Assembly: GCA_029298735.1 (NCBI GenBank)
Contig: JANSLP010000053.1
Span: forward strand, 62,001-126,000
Direction: 5' to 3'
DNA from: Ophiostoma sp. CBS 140.51
Lineage: Eukaryota > Ascomycota > Sordariomycetes > Ophiostomatales > Ophiostomataceae
DNA length: 64,000 bases
Position numbers and translations under genes: made by a program. The notes beneath the pieces were generated by a model. That model searched no databases and had not been told where the DNA came from. It saw nothing but the letters and a program-made list of their open reading frames with translations. Positions 12,850-24,523 of this stretch are shown here, piece by piece (position 1 is the stretch's first letter; every line of letters begins with the position of its first letter).

Positions 12850-13623
12850 ATGCAATTAAGATCTGCCACCATGAGCAATATACAACAACAAGCACAACCC
12901 ACACAGGAGCCGGCTCCGGCTGCTCCTGCTGCTCCCCGTCGATTTGACGAGATTCCTGGTGCGCCCGTCAATCACGATGAGCCCATCTTCTTCTACAACC
13001 AGGACCGCCCCTATGGTGAGTTCTCGCAGTGGGCCCGCTCGACGTTCTCTGTCTCTAAGACGCGCATCGCTGAGATCACCCAGACCGACAGCCCGCAAGA
13101 CATTGCCGGACCCCAGGAGCTTTTGACGTTTCGCTACGCTGAGCAGTTCATGATGTTCTGCAAGGCCGTCCGCTTCGGCGATCGCGCGTGCCAGCAGCTG
13201 ATCCTGGACACCCCCGAGCCGGCTAAGCAGAAAGTCCTTGGCCAGCGTGTGCGCAACTTTACAGAGGAAGGGTGGGACGCCGTCAAGAGTTCCGTGGTCG
13301 AAGCTGCCAGTTACTACAAGTGCCAGCAGAGCCCCAAGCTGAAGCGGAAGCTGCTCGAAACTGGCGACAAGCTGCTGGTGGAGGCGGCCGCACGCGACCG
13401 CATCTGGGGCATCGGCTATCCTCAGTCAACGGCGCTCAAGTACCGAGACACCTGGGGTGAGAACCGGCTCGGCTGGGCCTTGATGCACGCTCGGGCCGTT
13501 CTGCGGGCGGATGAGGAGAAGTGGACCGTCAATGGCCAGACAAGATATGACCAGGTGGTCTTGAAGGAAGGACCAGAGGTGGTCAAAGAGAAGAGAATCC
13601 TCTGCTCACTTTATGATGTATGA
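12850..13623 (+). CDS. NADAR-domain protein (YbiA-like, DUF1768)
   Basis: Single exon, 257 residues from the ATG at 12850. A second in-frame ATG at 12871 has a stronger context (GCCACCATGA) and could be the true start, giving 250 residues. After a Pro/Ala/Gln-rich N-terminus, the fold signatures of the NADAR family appear in order: FFYNQDRPYGEFSQW, then AEQFMMFCKAVRFGD, then LLVEAAARDRIWGIG, then WGENRLGWALM. Members of this superfamily include YbiA, proposed to cleave N-glycosidic bonds in damaged riboflavin-pathway intermediates, and others linked to ADP-ribose chemistry. The substrate here cannot be read from sequence. Most likely a soluble cytosolic or nuclear protein, as no signal peptide or membrane helix is visible. 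Confidence 0.87.
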   Translation: MQLRSATMSNIQQQAQPTQEPAPAAPAAPRRFDEIPGAPVNHDEPIFFYNQDRPYGEFSQWARSTFSVSKTRIAEITQTDSPQDIAGPQELLTFRYAEQFMMFCKAVRFGDRACQQLILDTPEPAKQKVLGQRVRNFTEEGWDAVKSSVVEAASYYKCQQSPKLKRKLLETGDKLLVEAAARDRIWGIGYPQSTALKYRDTWGENRLGWALMHARAVLRADEEKWTVNGQTRYDQVVLKEGPEVVKEKRILCSLYDV

Positions 13624-14558
13624 TTATTCAAATATTATTCGAAACTTACCTATGCATTCCATATCGACAATTATACCAGTAATGAGTGTCAAAAAAAGGC
13701 TTGCTTGTGTGAATGGGTGAGTGAGGAAGTGGCAGCCAACTTGACTGAGTGAAGTTTTCTTGTATTTGTTCGTCGATATTGACTCGGCTGAAGTTTATGG
13801 TAAAAAGTGCAGTTATCCTATCCAAGTAGTCAACAGCCACCTCCGAGAGTCGAGATGAAGACACACTGCGTAGCACAGCCTCAGGAGGAGATGAGCATCG
13901 TGTAAGAGCCGTCTGAGATTGATGTGATTTCGGAAATGAAGGAGGACTTATTTGACTTGCCAAAGTCGGCGCCTGTCGATGTTAGTTTCCGCCCTGCATT
14001 GTTAGCGCCTCCAGTGGGGGTAATTAGTACCAACGAATAGTGCTTCAGCGCCCCTGGCTTTACCGGCACCAACCAAGGGGCCGAGAACACGGCCATGCAT
14101 GTAACTCTGCGTCTGTGTATTGGGCCGTGTCCAATCGTGTAACGCGATGCAGCTCGAATTGACTTTTTTTTTTGTCTTTTCGAGACTCGGTTCACATCTT
14201 GCGGTGACGCCCAAACGATACCGAAAGAGAAGTAATACGTTGTCACTCGCTTTTTCCTCGTGCCTGGAGCCATCGATACTTCACTCACCGAGCAACTGCC
14301 CCGCTAAAACCCAGGTACTCCGTACAAGTACAGTGTTCTTCTACATATAAGCTGTCAAAAAGGCAAGTGCGGGCGAGGCAAGAGCTGAAATTTTAGGACC
14401 AAAAACGGCAGCCAAAAAGGGAGAAAGAGAGAAAGACAGATAATAATATCTTATCACCAGTCACCGCCTTCACTTCCTATTCTTATCCTACAACACACCG
14501 ACTCGTCTTTGCACACTCTCACCCCTCCTCTCACCTCACACGTCTCTCCTCTCTCAAC
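13624..14558. other. Intergenic region
   Basis: No gene recognised. The last ~120 bp (14460-14558) are C/T-rich and form the likely leader of the ATP adenylyltransferase gene. A T-run is at 14165-14173. Confidence 0.5.
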
Positions 14559-15687
14559 ATGGATATTCAGCTGCCGCCAGAGTTTCCCCAGTCGGCCGTC
14601 GACCAGTTCGACCTTTTGCGAGAGCAAGGCCTTCTCTTTTACTTTCCCACCGACGGCGAGGTTGTCCACTACAAGCGGTTCAAGGTGCGTTAGAGGGTGT
14701 CACTCCCAGTCTTTTATTTGAGCTGTTGTGTCTGACACTCCCCAGTTTGAGTTCAAAATCTCCACGTCCATTGCCAAGAAACCCATTCTCGCCGCCGATG
14801 CTCCGGAACGCAGAGGCAAAGGCGGGCCCTTTGTCGACCCGGACCCGGCCTTTGTCGTGGCTCGCCCTGGCCCAGACCATGTCGTCGAGCTCAGCATGCA
14901 CGCCATGATGCGTCCACACTATGTGCTGCACACACGCCTGTTTGCGCCGCAGACCGACGACCTGGACCTCGGCGACTGGGCGGCGACGTGGGCCGTCATG
15001 GCCGCGATTCAAGAACGCGCCAAGCAGCCGCCCATGATGATCTACAACTGCGGCTACGAGGGCGGTGCGTCCCAGGGCCACAAGCACGTCCAGGTGTTTA
15101 CCGAGCCAGATCCGGGTTTCACGCTGTTCCCCGCGGAAGCACTCGCTCTTGCCGGGGCGAAATCGAGCGAAAAGACGACCACGGCAGAGACGAGAGACAA
15201 TGCGCCTATTGTCCAGCATCCGACCGTGCCATATCAGCACTTTGTCCAGCGTCTGACCGGCCCCGTCACGCCCGAGTATGTCTTGACTGTCTACCAGCGT
15301 CTGTTGGCCGAGGTGCGCCGTGCCCACAAGGAGCACGTCGAGAAGAAGCTGGCACATGCCACGAACGGCGTGAACGGAAAGAACGGGACCAACGGGACCA
15401 ACGGCTACAAGACGCACAAGAAGAGCGCCAGCGGCACACCCGGCCACAACACACCCGCCCTGGATGACCTCCCGGCGTCTATGATTGCCAACAACGTCAT
15501 CATGACGCCCGAGTGGATGTGCTTGATCCCGCGCCGGCGCGGCGGCAAAGACGGCACCGGTGCCGGTTCCCTGGGTATGCTGGGTATGCTGTGGTTGAAG
15601 AACACCAAGGAGCGGGCGCACTGGGAAGAACTGGGCATGACGGAGCATCTCGTGTGGATGGGTCTGCCGAGAGACGACCTCAAGTGA
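14559..15687 (+). CDS. APA2: ATP adenylyltransferase (diadenosine tetraphosphate phosphorylase)
   Basis: Exon 1 is 14559-14684 (42 codons) and exon 2 is 14746-15687, separated by a 61-bp intron, giving 355 residues. The enzyme splits Ap4A with phosphate into ATP and ADP, and catalyses the reverse. It belongs to the HIT-like superfamily. The active-site triad is intact in GGASQGHKHVQ, with His154, His156 and Gln158. The N-terminal half carries the family segment VARPGPDHVVELSMHAMMRP, and the C-terminal part carries MTPEWMCLIPRR. A low-complexity insertion of about 30 residues (NGKNGTNGTNGYKTHKK...) lies between the catalytic core and the C-terminal domain; yeast Apa1/Apa2 are shorter. Cytosolic role in nucleotide homeostasis is known for the family. 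Confidence 0.9.
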
Positions 15688-16047
15688 GGTGTGTGCCAAC
15701 TGGACAAAACCGAGGCGGGCGGTGGAAGAACGGACCGAGAGACGGGACGTTGGAGAGACCTTACGATATCACGACATTTGATTTCTACGCAACATTCAGA
15801 CAGGCTGGCCATTGTCCAAGACAGATTAGACTCTATACAAAGGAACAGGCTACACTTAAACACCAAATTTAAACTTGAACTTTGAAGTTTTAACTTTTTT
15901 CAATTAGGATGGATGTAAGGCAAGAACGACAGGTCTAGTTCCACGTTCAACCCATTTTTAATATACATGCAGGCAACAGACAGAAACAACATAACGAAAC
16001 AAAAAGAAGCAACAAATCAAATAATTCAAAGGCTGTCCCTCCACACG
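15688..16047. other. Convergent intergenic region, ATP adenylyltransferase to EMC1
   Basis: A/T-rich 3' flanks with AAACAAAAAG-type runs. No gene recognised. Confidence 0.5.
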
Positions 16048-19047
16048 TTACAGCAGTGCCTTCCACCGCAGGTCGATCTGCTTCTTAGACACCATCGGCC
16101 GCAGCACAAAGACACCCACTGCCAGCGCGGCCACCGTCGCCAGCATCGACAGCTTGCCGAAGCCCTTGTCTAGCAGGTCAAATGCTAGTGAGGGGGCTAC
16201 GCGCGTGCCAAACACGTCCACACGACCAAATGCCAGCACCACACTCGTCGACTCGACGTGCGTAGCCGCCGTGACAATATGCTGGATACCTAGCACGTCT
16301 CGCTCATGCGTAACAACCAGGCGCGGGTCAATCTCGAGCTGCGGCGCGTACGGGATCAGGCCTTCCTCGGCCTCTTGCGGCGTGGGGTTGCGGCCGACGG
16401 GGCGGCGGGGATCAAGGACAGCGCCGACACGGGGCAGACCGACAATACCGTGAACGCGCGGCACATAGGCCAGAACCTGGCGCACCGTGATGCTCTGGCG
16501 CGTCTGTGTGACAGCAAGGCTGGTAAGGCGCGAGCCGACGACCCAGGTGGCGGAGGTGACGGCAGGCAGCAGGAGCGGCTGGCCGGCTGCGGTATCGGCC
16601 ACCACTTCGAGGGGCTCAACAGCCGACTGGTTTTGGGCCGTGTTGCCGAGAATGCCACGGTTGTTGGGTTCGGTCGACTCGTAAAGGTCACTGACGGCCA
16701 GATGGTAGCCCTTGATGGTCTGGACGGCATCGCCTCCAATGGACATGCTATAGTCAGCAAAGTACGTGCACATGAAAGTGTTCTCGAATAGCAGGCACTC
16801 CACGGGCTTGGTGCCGTCAACACCATCGTAGGTGGCCGTGGACAGCACCTGACCCGAAACGGTATCAATCAGGAACGTCATGAGCACGCCCGTCTTGTCC
16901 GAAATTGTAGCAACAACGGCCAGGTTGGGGTTCAGGTACTTGTACAGGACAGTGCGATCACCGAGCACGCGGCCAATCGACGCCACAGGGTCGTGCGCAG
17001 GGCGCGTGGCCACATCAGCAATGCGGAACTGCGGCGGCACGGCAAACGTCCAGGTCGTCTCCTGCACGCAGGCATCGGTCGAGGCCACAAAACGCACACC
17101 GCGAATGCCAGCAGCAGAGGTGAGATCGCGGACAACAATCGATTCGGTGGGGCACTTCTCGACAGGAATGGTAGGGATCGCGCCGTCCTCGGACACGGCC
17201 AGGAGATAGGGGCCCGATGCGCTGTTGACAAGCACGGCGCTTGCAATAGCGCCGCTCACGTTGTCGTTGATGTCGGATGCCGTAATCTCGCCAGTCTCGA
17301 TCTTAACGGCAACGGACTCGCCGGTAGTCGCGCCAACGACGGTAGCCACGCCCGTGGCCTCGTCAATGTGGATTTTTTGGACCTTCCACGGCGCGGAAGT
17401 CGTGTCAACCGCTTTGGCCGTCCACTGAACTGTGCCGGGGCTGGCCGCATCCAGACCGTATAGGCGGCCGCGGCGGGTGGCCAGAATGGCTAGCTTGTGG
17501 AAACCAAAAGCGTCGACAACGGGAGTCGAGTCGTCAACGCTGGCACCACCAAGGATGCTGCGAACAAGCTTGCCGGGCACGGACTGCAGGTAGGCAGGCA
17601 GGTGCTCGAGGTCGTCAAAGTGGCGCTGGACACGGTGAATGTAGGCGGCGAGCGGGCTTTGGGCTTCCTCCTCCTCAAGGGCGCGCACAAGCTGCTCGGA
17701 TTCGGGGCGATCGGCCAGGACAGCCGCCACAGCGCCCGTCAGACCCTCGGGGCGCGACCACGCACGCTGGCCGTTGTTGCGAATGAGAACCCAGTCTTCG
17801 TCGGCCGTAAGCATGGCAGTCCGAACAGCGTAGGTGCTTTCGCTTCCAGAGCCTGGACGAATCGCAACCTCAGCTGCCGCGGCGCCGGATGCGTGCAAAG
17901 GGGCCTTTTGAGCAATCGGCCAGCGGCCCAAAATCCCGTGCGATGCCGAATTGACCAGGACGACCTCGTCGTCGGTGACATGGGTGTAATAAACAGAGTT
18001 ATCATCGGCAGCGGTCACGGCGAAAGCGCCGGCACCAGGCTGCTGGGGCAGGTCGTAGGTTTTCTGGACGGTGGCCTTCTTCGCGTCAACGTGGTAAACC
18101 TGGCCGCGGTGGGCAGTTGCAGTGCGCGAGTGCACCAGGAACGAAGACGATGTCGACTGCCCACGCAGGGCGTGGACACTCACACCCTCCGTGCCCTCGG
18201 GCAGCGCAAACTCGTGCTTCTGCTTGGTACCGAGCACGCTGACCTTGACCTTTGTGCGGCCGCTATCGGTCCAAGCAACGATGCCGCCACCGACAAACAG
18301 AACGTCTATAGCCGCGTGGAGATCGCTGGCAAGGCTGTGCTCCTCAACGCGAGCACCCGTAGTGGCGTCCACGGACAAGACCTTAAGGCCGGCAGAGCCG
18401 ATGCTGACGGCATACACCTTGTCGGTAGAAGCGGCGATCTTGAGTGAGGGCGTTCCGGTGTGGGCTTCACGGTGCTCCCAGACAACGTGGCCATCGTTGC
18501 CGGCCAGACGGCGCAGCACAACATGACCATCTTCGAGGAACAGCGCCAGCACATCTCTCCGTGTAGCCACGCCAGCACCTTCGGCCTTTTCCGCAGCAGC
18601 TGCAACAGCCACGTCGGCCACCTCACCGGCAAAGTCTGCCCACCACACGCTGCGGCCTGAAACGGCATTCCATGCGTGCACCGAGTGACCCAATCCTGCG
18701 GCCAGCCAGCCCTCACCCTCGACGGCCTCAACATGGCCCTTTCCGAACGTCGCGTCGGCCTCGGCAGCAACGCTGTTATCGTCGCCGACCAGCAGTTGCC
18801 TCCAGACAAGCGCACCGCTGCTCGGGTTGACGGCGCCCAGCACACCGACGTCGCTCAGTGTATACAGCAGGCTCGCCTTGTCTTCGAGGCGCGGGCGGTG
18901 GAAGAAGGTAGCGTCGCGCTGGGGCAGGCCGACCAATTGGTGATGGAAATCGATGTCGCCGACCTGGTCCTTGTAGACCACAGCATCGACAACGGCGGGC
19001 GCGGCAGCGGCCAGCACCAGGAGTGCCAGCGCGCGGAAGGAGCGCAT
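16048..19047 (-). CDS. EMC1: ER membrane protein complex subunit 1 (EMC1)
   Basis: One uninterrupted frame of 999 residues starting at 19047 (CGACAATGCG). Residues 1-22 form a signal peptide (ALALLVLAAAAPAVVDA). The mature N-terminus begins VVYKDQVGDIDFHHQLVG, very like EMC1, followed by a beta-propeller-like luminal domain with SGALVWRQLL and HVVWEHREAH repeats. The conserved C-terminal DUF1620 region includes FLIDTVSGQVL and VRQVLAYVPRVHGIVGLPR. One transmembrane helix (about 967-985, LATVAALAVGVFVLRP) precedes a short cytosolic tail. EMC1 is the largest luminal subunit of the EMC insertase, which inserts weakly hydrophobic and tail-anchored membrane proteins into the ER. Length and topology match the family. 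Its start faces the 5.5-kb gene-less region. Confidence 0.93.
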   Translation of the reverse strand: MRSFRALALLVLAAAAPAVVDAVVYKDQVGDIDFHHQLVGLPQRDATFFHRPRLEDKASLLYTLSDVGVLGAVNPSSGALVWRQLLVGDDNSVAAEADATFGKGHVEAVEGEGWLAAGLGHSVHAWNAVSGRSVWWADFAGEVADVAVAAAAEKAEGAGVATRRDVLALFLEDGHVVLRRLAGNDGHVVWEHREAHTGTPSLKIAASTDKVYAVSIGSAGLKVLSVDATTGARVEEHSLASDLHAAIDVLFVGGGIVAWTDSGRTKVKVSVLGTKQKHEFALPEGTEGVSVHALRGQSTSSSFLVHSRTATAHRGQVYHVDAKKATVQKTYDLPQQPGAGAFAVTAADDNSVYYTHVTDDEVVLVNSASHGILGRWPIAQKAPLHASGAAAAEVAIRPGSGSESTYAVRTAMLTADEDWVLIRNNGQRAWSRPEGLTGAVAAVLADRPESEQLVRALEEEEAQSPLAAYIHRVQRHFDDLEHLPAYLQSVPGKLVRSILGGASVDDSTPVVDAFGFHKLAILATRRGRLYGLDAASPGTVQWTAKAVDTTSAPWKVQKIHIDEATGVATVVGATTGESVAVKIETGEITASDINDNVSGAIASAVLVNSASGPYLLAVSEDGAIPTIPVEKCPTESIVVRDLTSAAGIRGVRFVASTDACVQETTWTFAVPPQFRIADVATRPAHDPVASIGRVLGDRTVLYKYLNPNLAVVATISDKTGVLMTFLIDTVSGQVLSTATYDGVDGTKPVECLLFENTFMCTYFADYSMSIGGDAVQTIKGYHLAVSDLYESTEPNNRGILGNTAQNQSAVEPLEVVADTAAGQPLLLPAVTSATWVVGSRLTSLAVTQTRQSITVRQVLAYVPRVHGIVGLPRVGAVLDPRRPVGRNPTPQEAEEGLIPYAPQLEIDPRLVVTHERDVLGIQHIVTAATHVESTSVVLAFGRVDVFGTRVAPSLAFDLLDKGFGKLSMLATVAALAVGVFVLRPMVSKKQIDLRWKALL

Positions 19048-22000
19048 TGTCGCGGGAGGGAGATATGGGTAGGGAGCAATGGATGCTCAGGAGATGTCTT
19101 CGATGATACGGATCTCGATAAGGGGGGGTTGATGTCGTCTCGTTTGCTTTATTCCATTGCTCGAAAAAGAAGAAAGGGGCGGGGCAAGATTGGGTATTTG
19201 TCGTGTGTCAAGCGGCGATCCGCAGTTCCGTCGTCAGGGAGATGGATGGAAGTCGATGATGCCGGGGATGGTCGGTCGTCAATCGGGATCGTGGAGTCGT
19301 CGTGATGCAAGGACGTTGACGGAGAACGTGGAAAGAGGTGAAGGATGGACGTGGCGCTTTTTGGAATGCGTGACGCTATTTGCTGCAAAATTAACCCCTG
19401 TGTCCTCCTTCCCAATCCTCAAGCTTGAGCTTGTTAGCTTGGCAGCTCCAGCAATTATTGTGGGGCCATTTGCATTTGGCATTTAAAGGAAGCTGCCGCC
19501 GTTGGTTCTTTCCCTCCCATTTCTCTTTTCTATTTCGCTTGCCTAAGAAGGAGACACAAGATACTTTTGTTCACCTTATTCACCTTCTGTCTTTCACTTC
19601 TTCCTATATTGGTACTCTCCTTCCCTTCTCACATTGCTTTTCTTAGTCCTACCTGCTCTTTCCTTCTTATTATCTTCACAGCCTCTGCCTTCTCTCACCC
19701 TGCCTTTGGTTGTTACTTTACTTTTCTTCGCCTCTTCCCCCGACAACATTTAACACTTTTTTTCTTCTTCATTTTTCTCTTCCGCTCTTATACTCTCATA
19801 TCCTTATTTCGTTTCCATAGATTGTTCTTTCCTAATGTCATGGTGCCACTTGGACACCGTCCGCCTCGGTCAACGCTTGGTCACTTCTCCTTGCACTGTC
19901 TACATTTTCTGTTATTCTTTTTATTTGTCTCGCCTGCCACAGCTCACGACCATTGTCCGTTTTAGCCGACCGACTCATTTTCCGAGATACTCGAGTCTTC
20001 GATCATCCCCATGGCTTCGGTATCCCCATCCTCGCTTTTCTCCCGGTGCTCGGATGAGGCGCCGATTTAAGACGTGAGGTTACCCAGGAGAGAAATTAAG
20101 GCAGCTGGATCACGTTGTGGCACCTGCCCGGACACAACATCCAAAGTATCTCCTGAACTGGGCGTGCTCGGACGAGGCCTTTTTTCCCTTCAAGGCGTGT
20201 GATGCGGCTTAACTTTGGCAAGTGGCAGGAGTCCTACGGAGACACTGTACCACTCAGGTGTGTCTCCTTGGACGATGCTCATTTCATGGGCATAAATGCC
20301 GCGTAGAGAGTGCTGAATATGCATCTTGAGGCGTCCACCAATGCGAGATTTGTTGAGAAAGAAATGGCTCAACACTACAACATGACATCGCAGCCACGCA
20401 CAGTCAAAACAACGGCAAGGCCGAGTTTCATGACTAGGCCGGTGTATGATGCTGCTTTGGGCTTCACAGGTCTATTCATGGCTACTGTGTGAGGCTGGAA
20501 CAAATGGGTTGAATTTAAATCAAGTCTCGGTAGTTACGCTACTCGCCTTTTTTGCTTCGTTCTGCGTTCTTCGTCCCTGGAAAGCGCTGCCTGCCGATGC
20601 CTACTTGTTGCCTACCTTCCCGATAGCATCTCCAATTTTGGGTGCCGGGATCCGTGTCGCCTCACAGACTCTGCTCCCTTCGAACAGCTTCTGTAGAACA
20701 GATGACGACTGGAGGTTTGGATTGGAGATATTGACCACCACCCAACAGGCAGAGTTTTGCCCGGGCTGAAATTGCCCGGGGTGATGGACGCCTTCTTGTG
20801 AACAGGCGACAGCCTTCTGTTTCATCCTTACGATGAAGTACGTCGGTGGCCTATCTGATGGAAAATTGCTCTCTCGCCGACGCTCCTGATCATCTATGGC
20901 TTAAGCCTTGTAAAGCCCATCGTCTACTGGGCACACGAGATCATGATGTTCTTCTAGGTTTCATGATAAAGCCTCTAAGGGCGCCTTTTACAGTCCATAT
21001 GGTCATGTACCTGCCCTCCCATCCGCATCTTTGCGCCTTGCTTATGTTAACTGCTGTCTCTTTGGCATTTTAGATGGGCTGGCAAAAATGCCACTACACT
21101 TCTTGTTTTTGGTCCTGTCAAGTGCTTCGAGGCTAGATATTGCCTCTGCACCGCCGTCGCACGTGAATGATACGTAAAAAACGTTCACAGCTTCCCACAC
21201 TCAACCGTGCATCGACTTCCAAGGCAGCGGTAAAGGGGGGTTGTTAATTTCTTTGTTTGGTAAGTGATTATGTATGTAGCGGTTTGAAATGCTGTGCTTT
21301 TATTCGCCCAGAAGAAGAAAAGTGTACAAAAGACAAAGTCCAGAAGGGGGGCTGTGCTAAATGGTTTGTGATTCGTCGCCCTGTTTTTCTGACGCTGCTC
21401 GGACAAAGTAAACTGCTGTTATTTTTGCACATCTCAGATTCAGGATTTCCACTTCAATGCGCAATCGAAAAGAAAAAACAATTGCTGCCATATCAAGCCT
21501 CAGGTGCTAATATTTTCTGAGCTGACAAGATGCGAGGCTCACAAAGTATTCGTAAGTCGTTTCTTACCCCTCCTCCCAGCTCTACTTTCCTTGCAGAGAA
21601 AATCGAAAAGAGATAGAAAGTTGCTCGGAACTGAAAATTTGGATTTGGAGGGCAGCGAAAATTAAGCCCCCAAGAAGAAGTTTTCAGACATCCGCTGGCT
21701 GTGTTTTTCCGTATGGAGTAGTGTTATTCATTCCATTGAAGACCCCCAACTCTCAATCATTTCGGCGACCCTGTCAATACTGGCAAGGCTAAAAAGAGCG
21801 GCATGTCTATTGGATCCATAATGATGGCGATTGATGCAAAGCCGCGTTTTTATTTGCATTTTGTTTACATGGTTTCATTGATGCTAGACTCATGCATGGA
21901 CTTACTTGTAGGTGCTGTTCCGAAGGAAAGTAGCAAGTGAGTGTCGTTGGCTGGCCCTTCTGTCCCCCCACAAGGTTGGAGAGCTGCCTTAATACTTTGG

Positions 22001-24523
22001 CATTGATTAGAGTTGACTCAAATGTGACAATCATTCGTCCAAGGCTGGAGCAAGAAGTTGTGAAGGAGGGTCAAATTTGCTCTGTATCAGTGCGAAATAA
22101 TGGAGACATTGCCTATTTCAGTCCAACCCATGTCAACAGCAAAGTAACGGACGGCTCATTTGCTTCTTCGTTTGCTTCTTAATGCGTTTTTTTTACTGAA
22201 AATATAGTAAGGACTCGACGATAAACGAAAAGTATACATATGAGATACGCAGTGAAATCTGGCAAACGAAAAAAGATCTAGTTTTCTGTACTGATAAAGG
22301 TACTGGTACCGGTAAGGGCAGCAATATTTTTAAGCGCATCAGGCCCTGAGGACCTGTCACCGGAAGAGCAGATAAAACCGCACGCACACAAAGGGCATAA
22401 TTCTTGGCGTACACAATGCAACTCGAGGTGACGGACATTTGGGTGATGATTGAATTTCGACAAGAGAGACAGAGAGAGAGAGAGAGCGAGCGAGAGAAAG
22501 GTGATGGGCAGCAAGGGATTATCAGTTGAAAGGGGAAATTCAGAGGTGAGCGGTTGGTGACATTTGACATGAATAATGAGAGCCTATCAAAGCGCCTTGT
22601 TTCGTTTGAAACTGTGCGTTCCCGTTAATTTTGGTCCTGTGCATTGCATCGTACGCCTTAATGCTTTGGGAAGTTAGAACGAAGACAGTCTGGGGTCAAA
22701 AAGACGGCGGGGGGTTTATTTAGCTAGAACTTTCAAGGTGTTCATGAAAAGAGGGCTTCCACCGCTGGTGGATATGGAGCTGGTGCTGCCACTGACGCTG
22801 TCGTTTGTGCCGTGGCCGCGACGTTGTTTCGAGTTGGAGTTCGAAGAGCCAGCGGTCTGGGCTGTCGCCATGGCTGCTGATTCCCCGAAAGGCGCTGTGA
22901 CTTGCTGGGGCGGCCGGTGTAGTACAGCGTCCTCGGCACAGCGTGCGAGACACGCTCACAGACAATGGCAATAGAGTGGCTCAGGTAGCGACTTCCCGCG
23001 TTGACCCAAGGGCAGCTCGCAAAAAAGTGTCCAGACTTTGGTACTCGCAAAGGGGGGTAACGCGCCGCGCAGAAAAGTGAGATCTTGTCGCAGAAGGGCA
23101 GGCGATCGCCAAGGAACCACACGCACCGAGGGCACCCTTATTTGACCCTATTTGGCGGTATGTCTTAGACGGGCGGATAAGAGAGGGCACGAGGGTGTGA
23201 GTGTTCCCTTTCAAACGGTGTGGGTAGTCGTACGACGAACCGTGGGCGAGAAAGTGGGAGAGGTTGCAGCCGTCGTCGTATCGGCACGGCAGAAGTGCAG
23301 GGTCAACTGTCAATAAGCTGGGAGTCGGATGAAGACTGCACAAGTATATGTGAGCTGGGAATCGTCAATCGTGACCAAAAAGTCACAGGCGTCTCAACGC
23401 AGATCAATGCGGAGAGGAAGAGGGTGAAAAGAAAGACAAAGAAGACGAAAGTGAGTACAGAACACAGGGACAAGACATGCTCTGGCGGAAGACCGGACGC
23501 GCGCTTGTATCTCTGTGTCTCTGTCTGTCGGTATCCGTTTCGACTGGCTCTCGTGTCGACTGGGGCAGAGAGTGCGCCGTGCCTCTGTTCGTATCGGTAT
23601 CTCTTCGTGAGTTCTCGTCGGTGAGAATTGCGTGCAGATGGCCCCTGTCCACAGTGCTCGGGAAAAGGCGAAACAAGTCCGGTCGCTGGTCTGAGTTCCG
23701 GTGTACGTCAGTGGTCGACTGTCCTTCGTCTATCTGTCGTTTTAGGACTGTATTTCGAGATGCCGAGTCGTATTTTATTCGAATTGGTCCCCTATTTTTG
23801 AAATGCAGCCTTTCCCCTCCCTTTCTTTCATAGACGCCTTTGTCCCTTTCTCCTGAACCAATTCCTCCTAGCTCAATCTCTACTAAGTAGGGACACTCTG
23901 GGGGCCAGTAACACTCACAAGGCGCTGTCGTGCTGCTGTGGAGGGGTCTGGAAAGTGGGCTTGGCGAATCCGAAACCAGGGCTGGGCCTTGTTCTTCTGA
24001 CACTGAGAGGTTGTGTCGAAAAAGGAGGCCCAGAAAAAGGGCAGAGAACAAAAAAGTGGCACCCCCTTTTCCCGCTCCAGTTGCTCCTGCCCATTGAGAG
24101 CTCGAGAGAGCCCATCCCACACCAAAAACAGGAACAGGGGTCAAGGGGCAGGCACGCACGGGCCAACTGTATTTTAGCGTCATTTTGCAGCCACAAGAGC
24201 CCGCCACAGATGTGACGGCTGCCAATTTCTTATCTTATCGGGATAGGCGCTAAGTGGCAGGCCGTTGCTGGGCTGTTTGTTTACATTCTGCCCCTTTGCG
24301 TCTTTCGTCACCAATGGCACTCCATTTACGACAGTCAATCACCGAAACCGCAACGACGACATTGGCGACATTAACGATAACTCAGCGACATACATAACTG
24401 CGACTGCTACACGCGACGACCATTTTTACGAGTATACGGCCGCGAGACAGAGTCTCCTCGCGCTGCATCCCGATTCTTTAACACGACAACAACTTCCATT
24501 CCTTACAATCGGCAGCCGCAATC
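19048..24523. other. 5.5-kb gene-less region
   Basis: No recognisable gene on either strand. From about 19490 to 19960 the plus strand is extremely T/C-rich and resembles a long fungal 5' leader, yet no conserved coding sequence follows it. A (GA)n tract is at about 22466-22498. The longest open frame, minus strand 23404-24225 (273 codons), has no domain I recognise and low-complexity composition. The final ~260 bp form the leader of the EF-hand gene. Confidence 0.55.

Noticed and set aside
23404..24225. Minus-strand 273-codon open frame in the gene-less region
   Set aside because: Nothing recognisable, and its 3' part is simple Ser/Phe/Pro run-through of a purine-rich tract.
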